In this document: positions 17,815 through 27,167 of the stretch, one piece after another
Layout of the letters: each line of letters begins with the position of its first letter
Numbering within the stretch: position 1 is the first letter of the stretch
From: Nitrosomonadales bacterium
Lineage (GTDB): Bacteria; Pseudomonadota; Gammaproteobacteria; Burkholderiales; Gallionellaceae
Assembly: GCA_023259055.1 (NCBI GenBank)
Contig: JAHFQZ010000005.1
Span: 62,001-126,000, forward strand
Length of the DNA stretch: 64,000 bases
Direction: 5' to 3'
Notes under the pieces: generated by a model
The model's input: the letters and a program-made list of their open reading frames with translations, nothing else
Databases searched by the model: none
What the model was told of the DNA's origin: nothing
Made by a program: the position numbers and the translations under genes

Positions 17815-19287
17815 TCATCGCGTAGCGCCCCGCTTGCGCGCTTCGATGCGTTTCAGGAATACGCCCATCACTTCGCGGTAGAGAGCGTCCTTGAGTACGC
17901 TGTCTTCGTTGCCCGCGTCCACGTTGGGGTTGTCGTTGATCTCGATGACATAGAGGCGCTTGCCGATCTGCTTGATGTCCACGCCGTAGAATCCATCGCC
18001 GATCAGGTTGGCTGCCTTGAGCGCAATCTTCACCACGCGATCCGGCGCCTCGCCCACAGACATTGCCTCCACAGACCCCTCGACGAAATCGTGCTTCTCG
18101 TCGCCGTGCCGGATGATCTGCCAGTGGCCGGGAACCATGAAGTATTTCGCTACGAACAGCAGCCGCCGGTCGAGGATGCCGACGCGCCAGTCGAATTCGG
18201 TGGGCAGAAATTCCTGAGCGACGATCAGTTCCGATTTGTCCAGCAGGCTGTTCACTATTGCCGGCAGCTCTTGCTCCGTCTCTACTTTCACCACACCTAT
18301 CGAGAACGAGCTGTCCGGCTGTTTGAGCACGCAAGGCAGCCCGAGGGTGGGGACGATCTGGTTCACGTTGTCGCGATGCACCAGCAGGGTCTTGGGTGCA
18401 GGGATGCGATGCCTTGAAAGTATTTCGGCGAGATAGACCTTGTTGTTGCACTTCAGGATGGAGTCCGGATCGTCGATTACCACCAGCCCTTCGGCGGCTG
18501 CGCGCCGCGAGAAACGGTAGGTGTAGTGGTTGACGAAGGTGGTGTCGCGGATGAACATCGCGTCGAATTCGGCCAGTCGACCGAAATCCGCCCTGGTGAT
18601 GAATTCCACATGCATGCCCAGCGCCTGCGCCGCCTTTTCGAATTTTTGCAAAGCCTTGGCATTTGAAGCCGGTTCTGGATTGCCGGGATCATGCAGGATG
18701 GCGAGATTGTATCGCGGTGCGATTTGCTTATGCGTACGTCGCCTGCGCCCCGTGAAGTATTCCGTGGTTGCCTGGATCGCGAATTCCTGCTGCTGGGGCG
18801 GAATGTCGCTGGCGGCGATCGGGTGCACGCTGCGAATGCGCCAGTGATGGCCGCGGCGTTCGAATTCCGCGCGCAGCAACGGAGCCTGCAGCAGGTTGAA
18901 TAGCTGGCGGCTGAGTTGTTCGTGGCGGCTCGCTGTGTTGTGGCCGAAGTAGATGCTCAGCTCAAAGGCGTCCGACTTGATCGGCGCCAGCGATTTCTGG
19001 ATCAGGTCGTCCAGTCCTTCGGCCAGCAGCCGCACCATATTTTGCGATTGCAGGTCTTCGAGGGCGCCCGCCCGTGGCAGCGGCTTGTGGCCCCGTGCTT
19101 CGGCAAGCAGCGAGACATAGTAGCCGAGCGTCTGGTAACGGTAGCTCTTGCACAGGTTGAACACCCTGACCAGGTGCTCGCTGCCATAGGCCGGATCGGT
19201 CAGGTAGGCACGCGCCGGCACAACGGACACGCCGGGAATATCGAGCGGCCAGTCGCGCGGATTGTTGACCACGATAAGATTGCTCAT
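17815..19287 (-). CDS. RimK-like ATP-grasp protein with RimK-type N-terminal domain
   Basis: A 490-aa cytosolic ligase-like protein. ATG 19287 follows AAAGGAGG. The N-terminal 270 residues ([14 protein letters not shown], then [26 protein letters not shown]) are the domain that precedes ATP-grasp folds in RimK-related proteins. The ATP-grasp core spans about 290-480, with [38 protein letters not shown] (nucleotide lysine) and the metal-binding [13 protein letters not shown] and [14 protein letters not shown]. RimK-type enzymes add amino acids or peptides to carboxylates; the substrate here is unknown. It lies downstream of polX, separated only by a 142-bp palindromic element. Confidence 0.9.
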   Translation of the reverse strand: MSNLIVVNNPRDWPLDIPGVSVVPARAYLTDPAYGSEHLVRVFNLCKSYRYQTLGYYVSLLAEARGHKPLPRAGALEDLQSQNMVRLLAEGLDDLIQKSLAPIKSDAFELSIYFGHNTASRHEQLSRQLFNLLQAPLLRAEFERRGHHWRIRSVHPIAASDIPPQQQEFAIQATTEYFTGRRRRTHKQIAPRYNLAILHDPGNPEPASNAKALQKFEKAAQALGMHVEFITRADFGRLAEFDAMFIRDTTFVNHYTYRFSRRAAAEGLVVIDDPDSILKCNNKVYLAEILSRHRIPAPKTLLVHRDNVNQIVPTLGLPCVLKQPDSSFSIGVVKVETEQELPAIVNSLLDKSELIVAQEFLPTEFDWRVGILDRRLLFVAKYFMVPGHWQIIRHGDEKHDFVEGSVEAMSVGEAPDRVVKIALKAANLIGDGFYGVDIKQIGKRLYVIEINDNPNVDAGNEDSVLKDALYREVMGVFLKRIEARKRGATR

Positions 19288-19300
19288 GACGCCTCCTTTC

Positions 19301-19442
19301 GGGCACCTCGAAAAACCTACTGCGAGGTTTGATTGCTGCGTTGCGCGGTACTCGAAATCCTCACGTACTTTAAGTACATTCCGGTTTTTGCGTTCCGTGC
19401 GCCTTGCACTCAAGCCGCTCGCTACGGTTTTTTAAAGTGCCC
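19301..19442. repeat. 142-bp imperfect palindromic element, copy A
   Basis: Begins GGGCACCTCGAAAAA and ends TTTTTTAAAGTGCCC. The centre holds the small palindrome GTACTTTAAGTAC. It exactly fills the gap between the polX stop (19445) and the ribosome site of the RimK-like gene. It shares its ends, its GCTGCGTTGCG core and its 142-bp length with copy B at 29853-29994. Confidence 0.8.
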
Positions 19443-19444
19443 GT

Positions 19445-21169
19445 TCACATAGTTTTTTTGATCAGCTTGCGCAACGCGGCAAGCGGGCGAGTATTGAGCA
19501 CGTCGGTTTTTTCAAGCCAGCCGCGTCGCGCCTGTCCGACGCCGTAGCGCAGATTGCTGAAATCGAAGGTGCTGTGTGCATCCGAGTTGATACTGACCAG
19601 TACGCCTTCTTCCTTTGCGCTTTGGCAGTGGCTGTCTAGCAGGTCGAGGCGTTCCGGGTGGGCGTTCAGTTCAAGGAAACAGCCGCGCTGTCCGGCATGG
19701 CGGATGATGCGTAGCATGTCCACATCGTAAGGTTCGCGCTTTTCGATCAGGCGACCGCTAGGATGGGCGAGCAGCGTGAAATGCGGGTGATCCATCGCGC
19801 GCAGGATGCGCTCGGTCTGTTTGGCGCGCGACAGTTCGAAGCGGCTATGAACCGCGCCCACCACCAGGTCGAGCCGCGCCAGCACTCCATCCGGCAGGTC
19901 GAGGCTGCCGTCTTCGAGGATGTCCACCTCAATGCCCTTGAGCAGCGTGATGCCATCCAGTTGTGCGTTGAGTCGGTCGATTTCGTCGCATTGCCGTGCA
20001 AGTTGTATTGGATCAAGGCCGTGCGCTACGGTGAGGCGGCGCGAGTGTTCGGTGATGGCGATATATTCCAGCCCCATTTCCTTGGCCGCCAGCGCCATGT
20101 CGCGCAGGCTGTCGTGGCCGTCGGTGGCCTTGGTATGCGCATGCAGATCGCCCCTCAGGTCGGTTAGTTCCACCAGTTGCGGCAGGCGCCAGGCGCGTGC
20201 CGCCTCGATTTCGCCGCGATCTTCGCGCAGCTCCGGCGGGATGTAAGGCAGGCCGATGGCGCGAAACACCGATTCTTCACTGTCTCCTGCGATGCGCTGA
20301 TTGTCGCGGAACACGCCGTACTCGTTGACTTTCAGGCCGAGCTGCTGCGCGATGCGGCGGATGGCGATGTTGTGCGCCTTGGAGCCGGTGAAGTAGTGCA
20401 ACGCCGCACCGTAACTTTGCTGCTCCACCACGCGCAGGTCGACCTGCATGCAGCATTTGAGCAGGATGCTGGCGCGTGTTTCGCCCGCGGAAAGTACCTC
20501 GGCCACTTCGTCGTAGGCGGTGAAGCGCTGCATCACCGGGCTGCCCGGCTTGGCAGTCACCAGAATATCGAGATCACCCACGGTCTCGCGCATGCGTCGG
20601 AAACTGCCAGCCACAGTTACCTGTTGCACACCGGGAACGGCTTGCAGAAAGGCGCGCAGCGCTTCGGCATATTGCGCCGCCGTGGCGAGCTTGAAGCGCT
20701 GGCTCTGGTCGGCATGTGCTTCAACGGCCTGCAGGATGTTCTGCTCGATTTTTTCGCCGAAGCCGGAAAGTGCGCGGATGCGCCCGTCCTGCGCGGCGCG
20801 GTGCAGTTGTTCGACGGTTTGCACGTCGAGATCGTGGTACAGCGACTTCACCCGCTTTGGCCCGAGGCCGGGAATTTTCAGCAGCTCGGTTATCGCGGGC
20901 GGCAATTCGCGGTGCAATCGTTCCAGCAGGCCGCAACGTCCGGTGGTAATGATTTCGTTGATCTTGCCGGCGAGATCGTTGCCGATGCCGGGCAGGCGGG
21001 TCAGGTCATCGCCCCTGTCTACCAGCAGGCGTGCCTCCTGTGGCAGGTCGCCAAGGATGCGTGCGGCATTGCGATAGGCACGGGTGCGGAACGGATTCGC
21101 CCCCTGAATTTCCAGCAGGTCGGCGATCTCAGTAAAAATCGCGGTGATGTCGGCGTTATGGACGGGCAT
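19445..21169 (-). CDS. polX: DNA polymerase X / 3'-5' exonuclease (PolX)
   Basis: A 574-aa family X repair polymerase joined to a PHP domain. The N-terminal helix-hairpin-helix part has LTRLPGIGNDLAGKI and LLKIPGLGPKRV. The nucleotidyltransferase palm has GSFRRMRETVGDLDILV with the two metal-binding Asp, and CMQVDLRVV with the third. The C-terminal PHP domain (residues about 335-570) has DLHAHTKATDGHD, ITEHSRR, LLAHPSGRL and SINSDAHSTFDF, metal ligands for exonuclease activity. Such proteins fill short gaps in base excision repair. ATG 21169 follows GGAGGT. The gene is followed by a palindromic element and the RimK-like gene. Confidence 0.96.
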   Translation of the reverse strand: MPVHNADITAIFTEIADLLEIQGANPFRTRAYRNAARILGDLPQEARLLVDRGDDLTRLPGIGNDLAGKINEIITTGRCGLLERLHRELPPAITELLKIPGLGPKRVKSLYHDLDVQTVEQLHRAAQDGRIRALSGFGEKIEQNILQAVEAHADQSQRFKLATAAQYAEALRAFLQAVPGVQQVTVAGSFRRMRETVGDLDILVTAKPGSPVMQRFTAYDEVAEVLSAGETRASILLKCCMQVDLRVVEQQSYGAALHYFTGSKAHNIAIRRIAQQLGLKVNEYGVFRDNQRIAGDSEESVFRAIGLPYIPPELREDRGEIEAARAWRLPQLVELTDLRGDLHAHTKATDGHDSLRDMALAAKEMGLEYIAITEHSRRLTVAHGLDPIQLARQCDEIDRLNAQLDGITLLKGIEVDILEDGSLDLPDGVLARLDLVVGAVHSRFELSRAKQTERILRAMDHPHFTLLAHPSGRLIEKREPYDVDMLRIIRHAGQRGCFLELNAHPERLDLLDSHCQSAKEEGVLVSINSDAHSTFDFSNLRYGVGQARRGWLEKTDVLNTRPLAALRKLIKKTM

Positions 21170-21215
21170 TCAGATACCTCCATAAATTCAGATTCGCGAG
21201 CTCAACTCGCGCCTG

Positions 21216-21503
21216 CTATTCGTCGCTGAGGTGCGGACGAAAACCTTCGGCCGGTTGACCGGTTTCCGGGTCTACCTCGTTGGAGATGCCGATTTCTGCC
21301 TCCGCCTCTTCCAGAGTCTCGCCCGCCTCATAGCTGGTATCGTCCTCGACTTGCATGTCCAGCACCGCTTCGAGCAGCGTCGGGAAGGGCCCATACAATT
21401 CGTCGGAGAGCCTGTCCTGCCAGTAGAAGCCATCAGGCCGTTCTGTCACCCGCGTCTTGTCATAGTCGGGTGGAGTTTGTGGAATGGGCGTCGTCGTAGT
21501 CAT
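21216..21503 (-). CDS. Conserved small acidic hypothetical protein
   Basis: A 95-aa acidic protein with no signal peptide. It starts MTTTTPIPQTPPDYDKTRV, then a compact beta-like part GFYWQDRLSDELYGPFPTLLEAV (a GYF/KTSC-like look, but not assigned), and a Glu-rich tail ending PAEGFRPHLSDE. A strong AGGAGGT site precedes ATG 21503, so expression is credible. It lies 46 bp upstream of polX on the same strand and may be co-transcribed. The function is unknown. Confidence 0.7.
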   Translation of the reverse strand: MTTTTPIPQTPPDYDKTRVTERPDGFYWQDRLSDELYGPFPTLLEAVLDMQVEDDTSYEAGETLEEAEAEIGISNEVDPETGQPAEGFRPHLSDE

Positions 21504-21617
21504 CGTTACCTCCTATTGAATTCCGAAGTATGGCAGGATCGGATAGAACTGTATCACGCCGCAGGCGCGCAGGTCGCCGATGCAGCGCGCTTCGCCCCAG
21601 CCACTGTAGTTATTTTG

Positions 21618-22136
21618 TCAGGCTGGCACGGCATCAATAAGCCTTTGATATACGGTGGAATCGCTCGCGGAAAAACAGCAGAAGATCACCTCGCGGATCA
21701 ACTCAAGTTTCGGCAGCGATGCATTGACGGTGGTAACCGCGACTTTGGCGGCCAGTTCCACCGGATAACCGTAAACACCCGTGCTGATGCAGGGAAATGC
21801 AATGGTGTGCGCATCATGGTCGGCGGCAAGCCGCAGCGAGTTGCGGTAGCAGGAAGCCAGCAGTTCCGGCTCGCCGTGCGTGCCACCTCGCCAGACGGGG
21901 CCGACGGTGTGGATGATGAATTTTGCAGGCAGGCAGTAGCCCTTGGTGAGCTTTGCTTCCCCTGTCTTGCATCCGTTTAACAGGCTGCACTCCTGCAGCA
22001 ACTCCGGCCCGGCGGCACGATGGATCGCCCCATCTACGCCCCCGCCGCCCAGCAGCGAAGAGTTGGCGGCATTGACGATGGCATCGACCTTGAGTGTGGT
22101 GATGTCGGACTGTATGACGCGCAAGGTGGCGTTCAT
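21618..22136 (-). CDS. ymdB: O-acetyl-ADP-ribose deacetylase, macro domain
   Basis: A 172-aa single macro domain. Signature segments: [20 protein letters not shown] with the catalytic Asn and Asp, [24 protein letters not shown], and the diphosphate loop [12 protein letters not shown]. These bind ADP-ribose and hydrolyse O-acetyl-ADP-ribose made by sirtuins or release ADP-ribose from proteins. YmdB in E. coli also modulates RNase III. ATG 22136 is preceded by GGAG. The neighbouring DNA-repair gene is 27 bp upstream, so the two are probably co-transcribed. Confidence 0.95.
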   Translation of the reverse strand: MNATLRVIQSDITTLKVDAIVNAANSSLLGGGGVDGAIHRAAGPELLQECSLLNGCKTGEAKLTKGYCLPAKFIIHTVGPVWRGGTHGEPELLASCYRNSLRLAADHDAHTIAFPCISTGVYGYPVELAAKVAVTTVNASLPKLELIREVIFCCFSASDSTVYQRLIDAVPA

Positions 22137-22163
22137 TGCTGGTCTCCAGAGTGATGGAATAGT

Positions 22164-22697
22164 TTATACGGCTGCTGCGTTGCGAGTGCCGGGAAGTATA
22201 ACCTTCCACGCGTTCAGTTTCTGCCTGTATGACATCGAGGCATTCGCGGGACTGGTCGATGGCAGGCGCAGGTAATGCAGCGGGCGGTTTTCGAGTCCCT
22301 GTTCGAGTGTGGGCTGTACGTATTTATGAAAGCATTGTTCGGCCATCGTGCCGTTGAAAAAAACATGGGCGATGTGCGGATGGGCACGGAAGAATGACGC
22401 GAAATCGTTAGCGCAGATCGAGCCCGCCTCGATATCGGCATCCATGCTGCTGTGCCGCTTACATGAGGCGAGCACGTCCCAGAGTGCGATGCCTGCGGAT
22501 TTCAGTTTCTTGATGCGCGCTTCGTAGGGCAGGGCGGGTGCGGCACCGACCAGTTCGCCCATGATAGTCCAGAAGGCGTTGCGCGGGTGCGCATAATATT
22601 GCCCCGCCCGCAGTGATTCCTTCCCCGGCATGCTGCCGAGGATCAGGATATGTGCGGTTGGGTTTTCGATCGGCGGGAAGCTTTGGATGTGCGGCAT
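22164..22697 (-). CDS. DNA-deoxyinosine (hypoxanthine) glycosylase, UDG family 6
   Basis: A 177-aa DNA repair glycosylase that removes deaminated adenine. HILILGSMPGKESL forms the N-terminal active-site loop, followed by YYAHPRNAFWTIMGEL, GIALWDVLASCKR, HVFFNGTMAEQCF and LRLPSTSPAN, all in the order expected for this family. The usual UDG GQDPY motif is replaced by GSMPG, as in family 6. ATG 22697 is chosen; a TTG 15 bp upstream is an alternative. It probably forms an operon with the macro-domain gene. Confidence 0.88.
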   Translation of the reverse strand: MPHIQSFPPIENPTAHILILGSMPGKESLRAGQYYAHPRNAFWTIMGELVGAAPALPYEARIKKLKSAGIALWDVLASCKRHSSMDADIEAGSICANDFASFFRAHPHIAHVFFNGTMAEQCFHKYVQPTLEQGLENRPLHYLRLPSTSPANASMSYRQKLNAWKVILPGTRNAAAV

Positions 22698-22750
22698 GTC
22701 TGCTGTGGTCAATGATTTTAAGTTGCTTGCAGATTTTCTGGAGTTTTGCA

Positions 22751-22833
22751 GTAGGAGCGGGGCGTGCCTGTCCTGAGCCTGCCGAAGCGGCCCGCGACAG
22801 CCTGATCAGGTCGCGGGCATGGCCCGTTCCTAC
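22751..22833. repeat. REP-type palindrome (GTAGGAGCGGG/CCCGTTCCTAC)
   Basis: Outer arms GTAGGAGCGGG and CCCGTTCCTAC with inner CCCGCGA and TCGCGGG form a long hairpin typical of proteobacterial REP units. A CCTGTCCTGAGCCTGCCGAAG stretch, another common dispersed sequence, is nested in it. It sits just downstream of the alpha/beta hydrolase stop. Confidence 0.75.
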
Positions 22834-22839
22834 AAAGTG

Positions 22840-23481
22840 CTACAGATACTGCGCGAACCAGTCGGCGGCATGGCCTGCCGCCAGTTGCAGTGTGCCGGGT
22901 TCCTCGAACAAATGGGTCGCGCCGGGTACCAGTATGAGTTTCTTCTCGCAACCCATCAGCTCATAGGCCTTCTCGTTCAAATCGATCACTCCCCAGTCAG
23001 CCGCGCCGACGATCAACAGGGTCGGCGCGGTCACGCCGCTCAGGGCAACTTCTCCGGCCAGGTCGGGGCGTCCGCCGCGCGATACCACGGCTGATATTTT
23101 TGTGCCCGCTTTCGATGTGGCCAGCGATGCCGCTGCCTGCAATGCCGCCGCCGCGCCGGTGCTGGCTCCGAAATACCCAAAGTGCATGTTTTGTCTCATC
23201 TGGTTGGCTTGCAGCCAAGCCGTGGCGGCCAGCAGGCGGTGAGTGAGCAGCGCGATGTCGAAGCGCGTCTCGTAATCCTGATCTTCTTCGCGCGTCAGCA
23301 GGTCGAACAACAGCGTGCCGATACCGCGCTGTTGCAGTACTCCGGCGACATAGGTGTTGCGCGGGCTGAAGCGGCTGCTGCCGCTGCCATGGGCGAACAG
23401 CACTACGCCCTTCGTTGATGGCGGCAGGACCAGCTCGCCATCGAGTTCGACATTGTCTGCTGGAATATGTATGGCGCTCAT
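22840..23481 (-). CDS. Alpha/beta hydrolase (dienelactone hydrolase-like)
   Basis: A 213-aa cytosolic serine hydrolase. The oxyanion region is VVLFAHGSGSSRFSPRN; the nucleophile Ser is in GYFGASTGAAAAL (GxSxG as GASTG); the acid is in TLLIVGAADWGV; the His is in LVPGATHLFEEPG. The layout matches dienelactone-hydrolase-like proteins often found beside phosphoribosyltransferase genes, but none is here. The substrate is unknown. ATG 23481 follows AGGAGG. It lies 13 bp after the amrS stop and may be the last gene of the amrBAS operon. Confidence 0.9.
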   Translation of the reverse strand: MSAIHIPADNVELDGELVLPPSTKGVVLFAHGSGSSRFSPRNTYVAGVLQQRGIGTLLFDLLTREEDQDYETRFDIALLTHRLLAATAWLQANQMRQNMHFGYFGASTGAAAALQAAASLATSKAGTKISAVVSRGGRPDLAGEVALSGVTAPTLLIVGAADWGVIDLNEKAYELMGCEKKLILVPGATHLFEEPGTLQLAAGHAADWFAQYL

Positions 23482-23494
23482 GGCGATCCTCCTG

Positions 23495-24592
23495 TCACAA
23501 TTGGCCTCCCATCACAATCGGAATGCGGTGTGCCCCAAATGCCTTGGTAAACTTTTCGAAGTGCCCCGAGATTTTTGCATTGCAGTCGGGACAATGGCCG
23601 TCCGGGGTGAGACGGTATTTTTCTATTTCATACCAGTCGCGCACGATCAGCGCGTTGCCGCATGACGGGCAGTTCGTGGTGTCTCCTTCGAGGTTATGCA
23701 CGTTGCCGGTATAGACATACTTCAACCCCGCATCACGGGCGATTTTTCGCGCCCGTATCAGTGTTTCCAGTGGAGTAGCGGGGACGTTGATCATCTTGTA
23801 GTCCGGGTGGAACGCGCTGAAGTGCAGCGGCACATCCGCGCCCAGCTCCTTGACGATCCATTCACTCATCTTGCCGATCTCTTCGGACGAGTCGTTGTGG
23901 CCGGGGATTAGCAGCGTGGTCAGTTCGACCCAGACTTCCGTTTCCTGCCTGAGGTATTTCAGTGTATCCAGTATCGGCTGCAGGTGCGCGCCACAAAGCT
24001 TGACGTAAAACTCGTCGGTGAATCCCTTGAGATCAACATTGGCGGCATCCATCTTGGCGAAGAACTCGCGGCGCGGCAGGGCGTGGATGTATCCCGCGGT
24101 GACCGCGACAGTCTTGATGCCGAGTTCGTGGCAGGCATCGGCGGTGTCCATCGCGTATTCGGCAAAAATTATCGGGTCATTGTAGGTGAACGCGACGCTC
24201 TTGCAGCCGCGTTCTACCGCAGCGCGTGCGATGGCTTCCGGTGATGCCTGGTCGGCGAGCTTGTCAAAGCTACGCGACTTGGAAATGTCCCAGTTCTGGC
24301 AGAACTTGCAGGCGAGGTTGCAGCCCGCCGTGCCGAACGACAGGATGCTGCTGCCGGGATAGAAATGGTTGAGCGGCTTCTTCTCGATCGGGTCGACGCA
24401 AAAACCCGAAGAGCGCCCGTAGGTGGTGAGCACGAGCTTGTCGTTGACGCGGCCGCGCACGAAACATGCGCCGCGCTGTCCTTCATGGAGCTTGCAGTCG
24501 CGCGGACACAGGTCACACTGGATGCGCCCATCATCCAGCAGGTGCCAGTATTTGGCAGGATAGCGTTCGGCAATGCTGATTGGTTCGTCCAT
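23495..24592 (-). CDS. amrS: AmmeMemoRadiSam system radical SAM enzyme
   Basis: A 365-aa radical SAM protein. An N-terminal Cys-rich part (IQCDLCPRDCKLHEGQRGAC) precedes the 4Fe-4S/SAM motif CNLACKFC (Cys91, Cys95, Cys98). The TIM-barrel core includes VAFTYNDPIIFAEYAMD and VDLKGFTDEFYVKL. A C-terminal zinc-ribbon-like part has TNCPSCGNALIVRD and GHCPDCNAK. The name reflects co-occurrence with AMMECR1 and MEMO1 homologues; the reaction is not firmly established. ATG 24592 follows GAGGA; an upstream alternative overlaps amrA. All three partner genes are present in order B-A-S. Confidence 0.95.
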   Translation of the reverse strand: MDEPISIAERYPAKYWHLLDDGRIQCDLCPRDCKLHEGQRGACFVRGRVNDKLVLTTYGRSSGFCVDPIEKKPLNHFYPGSSILSFGTAGCNLACKFCQNWDISKSRSFDKLADQASPEAIARAAVERGCKSVAFTYNDPIIFAEYAMDTADACHELGIKTVAVTAGYIHALPRREFFAKMDAANVDLKGFTDEFYVKLCGAHLQPILDTLKYLRQETEVWVELTTLLIPGHNDSSEEIGKMSEWIVKELGADVPLHFSAFHPDYKMINVPATPLETLIRARKIARDAGLKYVYTGNVHNLEGDTTNCPSCGNALIVRDWYEIEKYRLTPDGHCPDCNAKISGHFEKFTKAFGAHRIPIVMGGQL

Positions 24593-24609
24593 TTCAATGT
24601 TCCTCGGGG

Positions 24610-25158
24610 TCAGCGTTCCTCGCTCCATTTGGTCACGGTATAGCGTGACAGCTTCACGCCGTCTTCCCAGAAATCATCGGGCAGTCCGGCCTTGCGCCTG
24701 AGCATCGCGAGAAACTGGCGCGGCTGTGCGAGGTCTTCCCAAACCTGCGGCAAAAAGGTGCTGCGATAGCGCCCGTATTCGAACACGATGCCGTCCACAT
24801 TGGGGCGCATTTGCGCCAGCGCATCGGCTTCGTCCCGGACATCCATCTCGGTTGTCTGCGAGAGCAGCGAGATTTCGACCGTGGTAATGTCGAGTTCCTC
24901 GGCGCTTAACGGCATAAAACGCGGGTCGTGTATGGCGGCGGAGACCGCGTTGCTTTTGACATCGGCGAGCAATGGCCGGTGAGCTTGCAGCGTGCCGATG
25001 CAACCGCGCAGCTCGCCGTTTTGCGTGAGAGTGACAAAGCATGCGCCATGCTCGGCCAGCCAAGGTGCGGTTTCGTCTGCTGCACGGGGCACGTCCAGGA
25101 CGCGCGAAATCGCGGCGCGTGCGATCGGCAGCAATATCTTTCCATGTTCAGTGTTCAT
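24610..25158 (-). CDS. amrA: AmmeMemoRadiSam system protein A (AMMECR1 homologue)
   Basis: A 182-aa protein with the AMMECR1 fold. Conserved parts: ACFVTLTQNGELRGCIGTL (the family's LRGCIG motif), VKSNAVSAAIHDPRFMPLS, TVEISLLS, DGIVFEYGRYRSTFLPQVW and WEDGVKLSRYTV. Human AMMECR1 is linked to a developmental syndrome, but the molecular activity is unknown. The start overlaps the amrB stop by 11 bp and amrS follows after 17 bp, so the trio is one operon. Confidence 0.95.
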   Translation of the reverse strand: MNTEHGKILLPIARAAISRVLDVPRAADETAPWLAEHGACFVTLTQNGELRGCIGTLQAHRPLLADVKSNAVSAAIHDPRFMPLSAEELDITTVEISLLSQTTEMDVRDEADALAQMRPNVDGIVFEYGRYRSTFLPQVWEDLAQPRQFLAMLRRKAGLPDDFWEDGVKLSRYTVTKWSEER

Positions 25159-25951
25159 GTTTCATTTCCTCGGTAAAAGCGAGGGCGGTATAGCCCACCA
25201 CTTGGTCATGAGACCCCGCAGTGTCCCCAGAGTTTCGCAGGTCGAGCAAATGAGGCGTGAGGTGGTGCTGGCGCGCCGCGACGATCAGGCCGCTGATCGG
25301 CGTTCCGCCGCAGGCGTGGTCGTGTTCGACAGGCTGGCGCAGCTCAAGGATGGCTTGCACGGTGCCATTATCCACGCGCTGTGCGGCGGCGTAGGGCAGA
25401 TAGTGCGACAGGTCTGAGCTGATCACGATCAGCGTCTCCTCGCCGCCCCACAGAACTTCCAGCACCTCCGCCACTTCTTCGGGCGTCGCCATGCCGACCG
25501 CCAGCGGTAGCAGCGTGAAATCCGGCAGCACGCTTTGCAGGAACGGCAACTGCACTTCCAGCGAATGTTCCAGCACATGCGCCTGCGCGCTGACGGTCAC
25601 CTGCGGCAGGTGGGCGATGCTGCGTGCCGCTTCCGCATCCAGCATGACCCGCCCGAGCGGCGTGTCGAAGGCATCCACTCCGGGTAATGCCAAGCCGCGC
25701 ACCGCGACGCGATGGGTGGGGCCGAGCAGCACTACGCGGCGGATGCGTTCCGAGATGAGTTGCAGTGTGGAATAGGCAGTCGCCGCAATGGGGCCGGAAT
25801 AGATGTAACCGGCGTGCGGAACGATCAGGGCTTTGGGGATCAGGTCATGCGGACGGGCCTTCGACAGCATTTCTTGCACGTCATGAGCAAGCTGCCGGGG
25901 ATCGGCGGGGTAGAAAAGACCTGCGACGGCAGGGGTGCGGATGGCAGACAT
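25148..25951 (-). CDS. amrB: AmmeMemoRadiSam system protein B (MEMO1 homologue)
   Basis: A 267-aa protein related to class III extradiol dioxygenases. Metal-site His residues are in ALIVPHAGYIYSGP, VVLLGPTHRV and VLEHSLEVQLPFL; VISSDLSHYLPY and HDHACGGTPISG complete the family pattern. Human MEMO1 has been reported to bind iron or copper and to act in redox control. The start ATG 25951 follows GGAGGT. It is the first gene of the amr operon; no extra function can be read from the neighbours. Confidence 0.95.
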   Translation of the reverse strand: MSAIRTPAVAGLFYPADPRQLAHDVQEMLSKARPHDLIPKALIVPHAGYIYSGPIAATAYSTLQLISERIRRVVLLGPTHRVAVRGLALPGVDAFDTPLGRVMLDAEAARSIAHLPQVTVSAQAHVLEHSLEVQLPFLQSVLPDFTLLPLAVGMATPEEVAEVLEVLWGGEETLIVISSDLSHYLPYAAAQRVDNGTVQAILELRQPVEHDHACGGTPISGLIVAARQHHLTPHLLDLRNSGDTAGSHDQVVGYTALAFTEEMKHEH

Positions 25952-26189
25952 GGCAACCTCCCTTCATGCGGCATTCAGTATATGAGGGCAGGCTGGGTAG
26001 AATCAAGCTTTCGGCATCGAACAGCCCCGTTTAATTTGCACAAAAAAATGCATCCGGCGCCAGTGTGATCTACTCAGTTACACCACGTTGCAGGCCAATG
26101 AATTACCGCGTATTGTTCGCAACAACGGCTGCATCATGGCAAGCGTTATGTTCGAACCGTTTCACCAACCCGAAAATAAGGAGTCAAAC

Positions 26190-26813
26190 ATGAATCTACA
26201 TATACGCACTATGGTTACCTTTGGCAGATTGGCTATGAAGCAGGTGATAACTGTATTCGCTGGGGTTTGCCTCTTTTCAGCAATTGCCATTGGGGCAGAG
26301 CCTAAATCGCGCGATCCAAGTGAGCTGCCGGAGCAATTGGACCATAAATTCTCAGATCGATTTACAGTGAAATTTGGTTCTGCTGCAAAGCAGCAATTGG
26401 GTGATGCATACCAGGAATTAGTGGATTTTTTCGATGTCGCGGAAGATTCCATTGATGTAAAAGACCTGAACGCACATATGGCTACCTACTCGGAGAACTA
26501 TAAGGACGGCGACAAGGACAGGCAAGCTATAGAAGAAATTTGGAAAAAAATATTTGCCAAGTTTGAAAGGGTGGTGGTTCACCAGAATTTGAAGGTTGTC
26601 ACCGTGTCGGCAGACAAGCAGACGATTATTTTACGAAGCAGTGGTTTCTTGTTGGCCGAACTTGATCCTAAAAAGAGACTTGTTTCGATCGACAATTGGA
26701 CTGATCAAGACTTTGTGCTCGTCAAGGAGGGCGGAAAATGGAAATTAATAAGCATCTATGGAAAGGAACGCAAAAGGTTCTGGTTCGACAAACCGATGCA
26801 CCCTCTTTTTTGA
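26190..26813 (+). CDS. Secreted hypothetical protein
   Basis: A 207-aa protein. ATG 26190 follows AAGGAG and begins a basic N-region and hydrophobic core (MKQVITVFAGVCLFSAIAIGA), a signal peptide with an unusually long N-region. The mature part starts EPKSRDPSELPEQL. The C-terminal ADKQTIILRSSGFLLAELD and WTDQDFVLVKEGGKWKLISIYG resemble a cystatin/NTF2-like (SnoaL-like) end strand pattern, but the family is not certain. GC is lower than in the minus-strand operons before it. Confidence 0.65.
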   Translation: MNLHIRTMVTFGRLAMKQVITVFAGVCLFSAIAIGAEPKSRDPSELPEQLDHKFSDRFTVKFGSAAKQQLGDAYQELVDFFDVAEDSIDVKDLNAHMATYSENYKDGDKDRQAIEEIWKKIFAKFERVVVHQNLKVVTVSADKQTIILRSSGFLLAELDPKKRLVSIDNWTDQDFVLVKEGGKWKLISIYGKERKRFWFDKPMHPLF

Positions 26814-26934
26814 TGTGAAAGACAATACTGGGATTTCCTCCGTGTTCGCTTTACAGGGGGGTAATCGAGCAACCGGGTTGCATTCGCTTTTCCCTGTGGA
26901 GATGCTTTGATCGATCCAGAATGCCCTGAAAATC

Positions 26935-27000
26935 CTAATCAATGAACTGCAACGGATCGTGAGTCATGGCGACCATCACGATATAGGCGAATACAGCAAT
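26935..27000 (-). pseudogene. 3' fragment of a sirB2-like gene
   Basis: Read on the minus strand it gives AVFAYIVMVAMTHDPLQFID followed by a stop, nearly identical to the end of the SirB2-like protein encoded at 27961-28344 (AVFAYIVMVAMTHDPLPFIH). The similarity stops abruptly upstream (27001 onwards). There is no start codon or remainder, so this is a duplicated remnant. It lies in the 353-bp gap 26814-27167, otherwise AT-rich and featureless. Confidence 0.8.
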
Positions 27001-27167
27001 TGGACAAGAAGCTGGGGCCAAGTCTTGCATTAACACATTTCCTTCCCATTAAATTTACTTTAATTGTTTTATTTGCTTTAATTGATCTATCCCGAAAATT
27101 TATATTTTCCACAAAATACGAAAGTGCTCGGGTGTCGATCTCAATGCACTACTACAAGGAGGAATGA

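Noticed and set aside
20177..21229. Open frame of 350 codons antisense to polX
   Set aside because: Shadow of a well-supported gene, no ribosome site, low-complexity composition.
22613..22966. Plus-strand frame running through the REP at 22751
   Set aside because: It crosses a palindromic repeat and two minus-strand genes and has no start signal.
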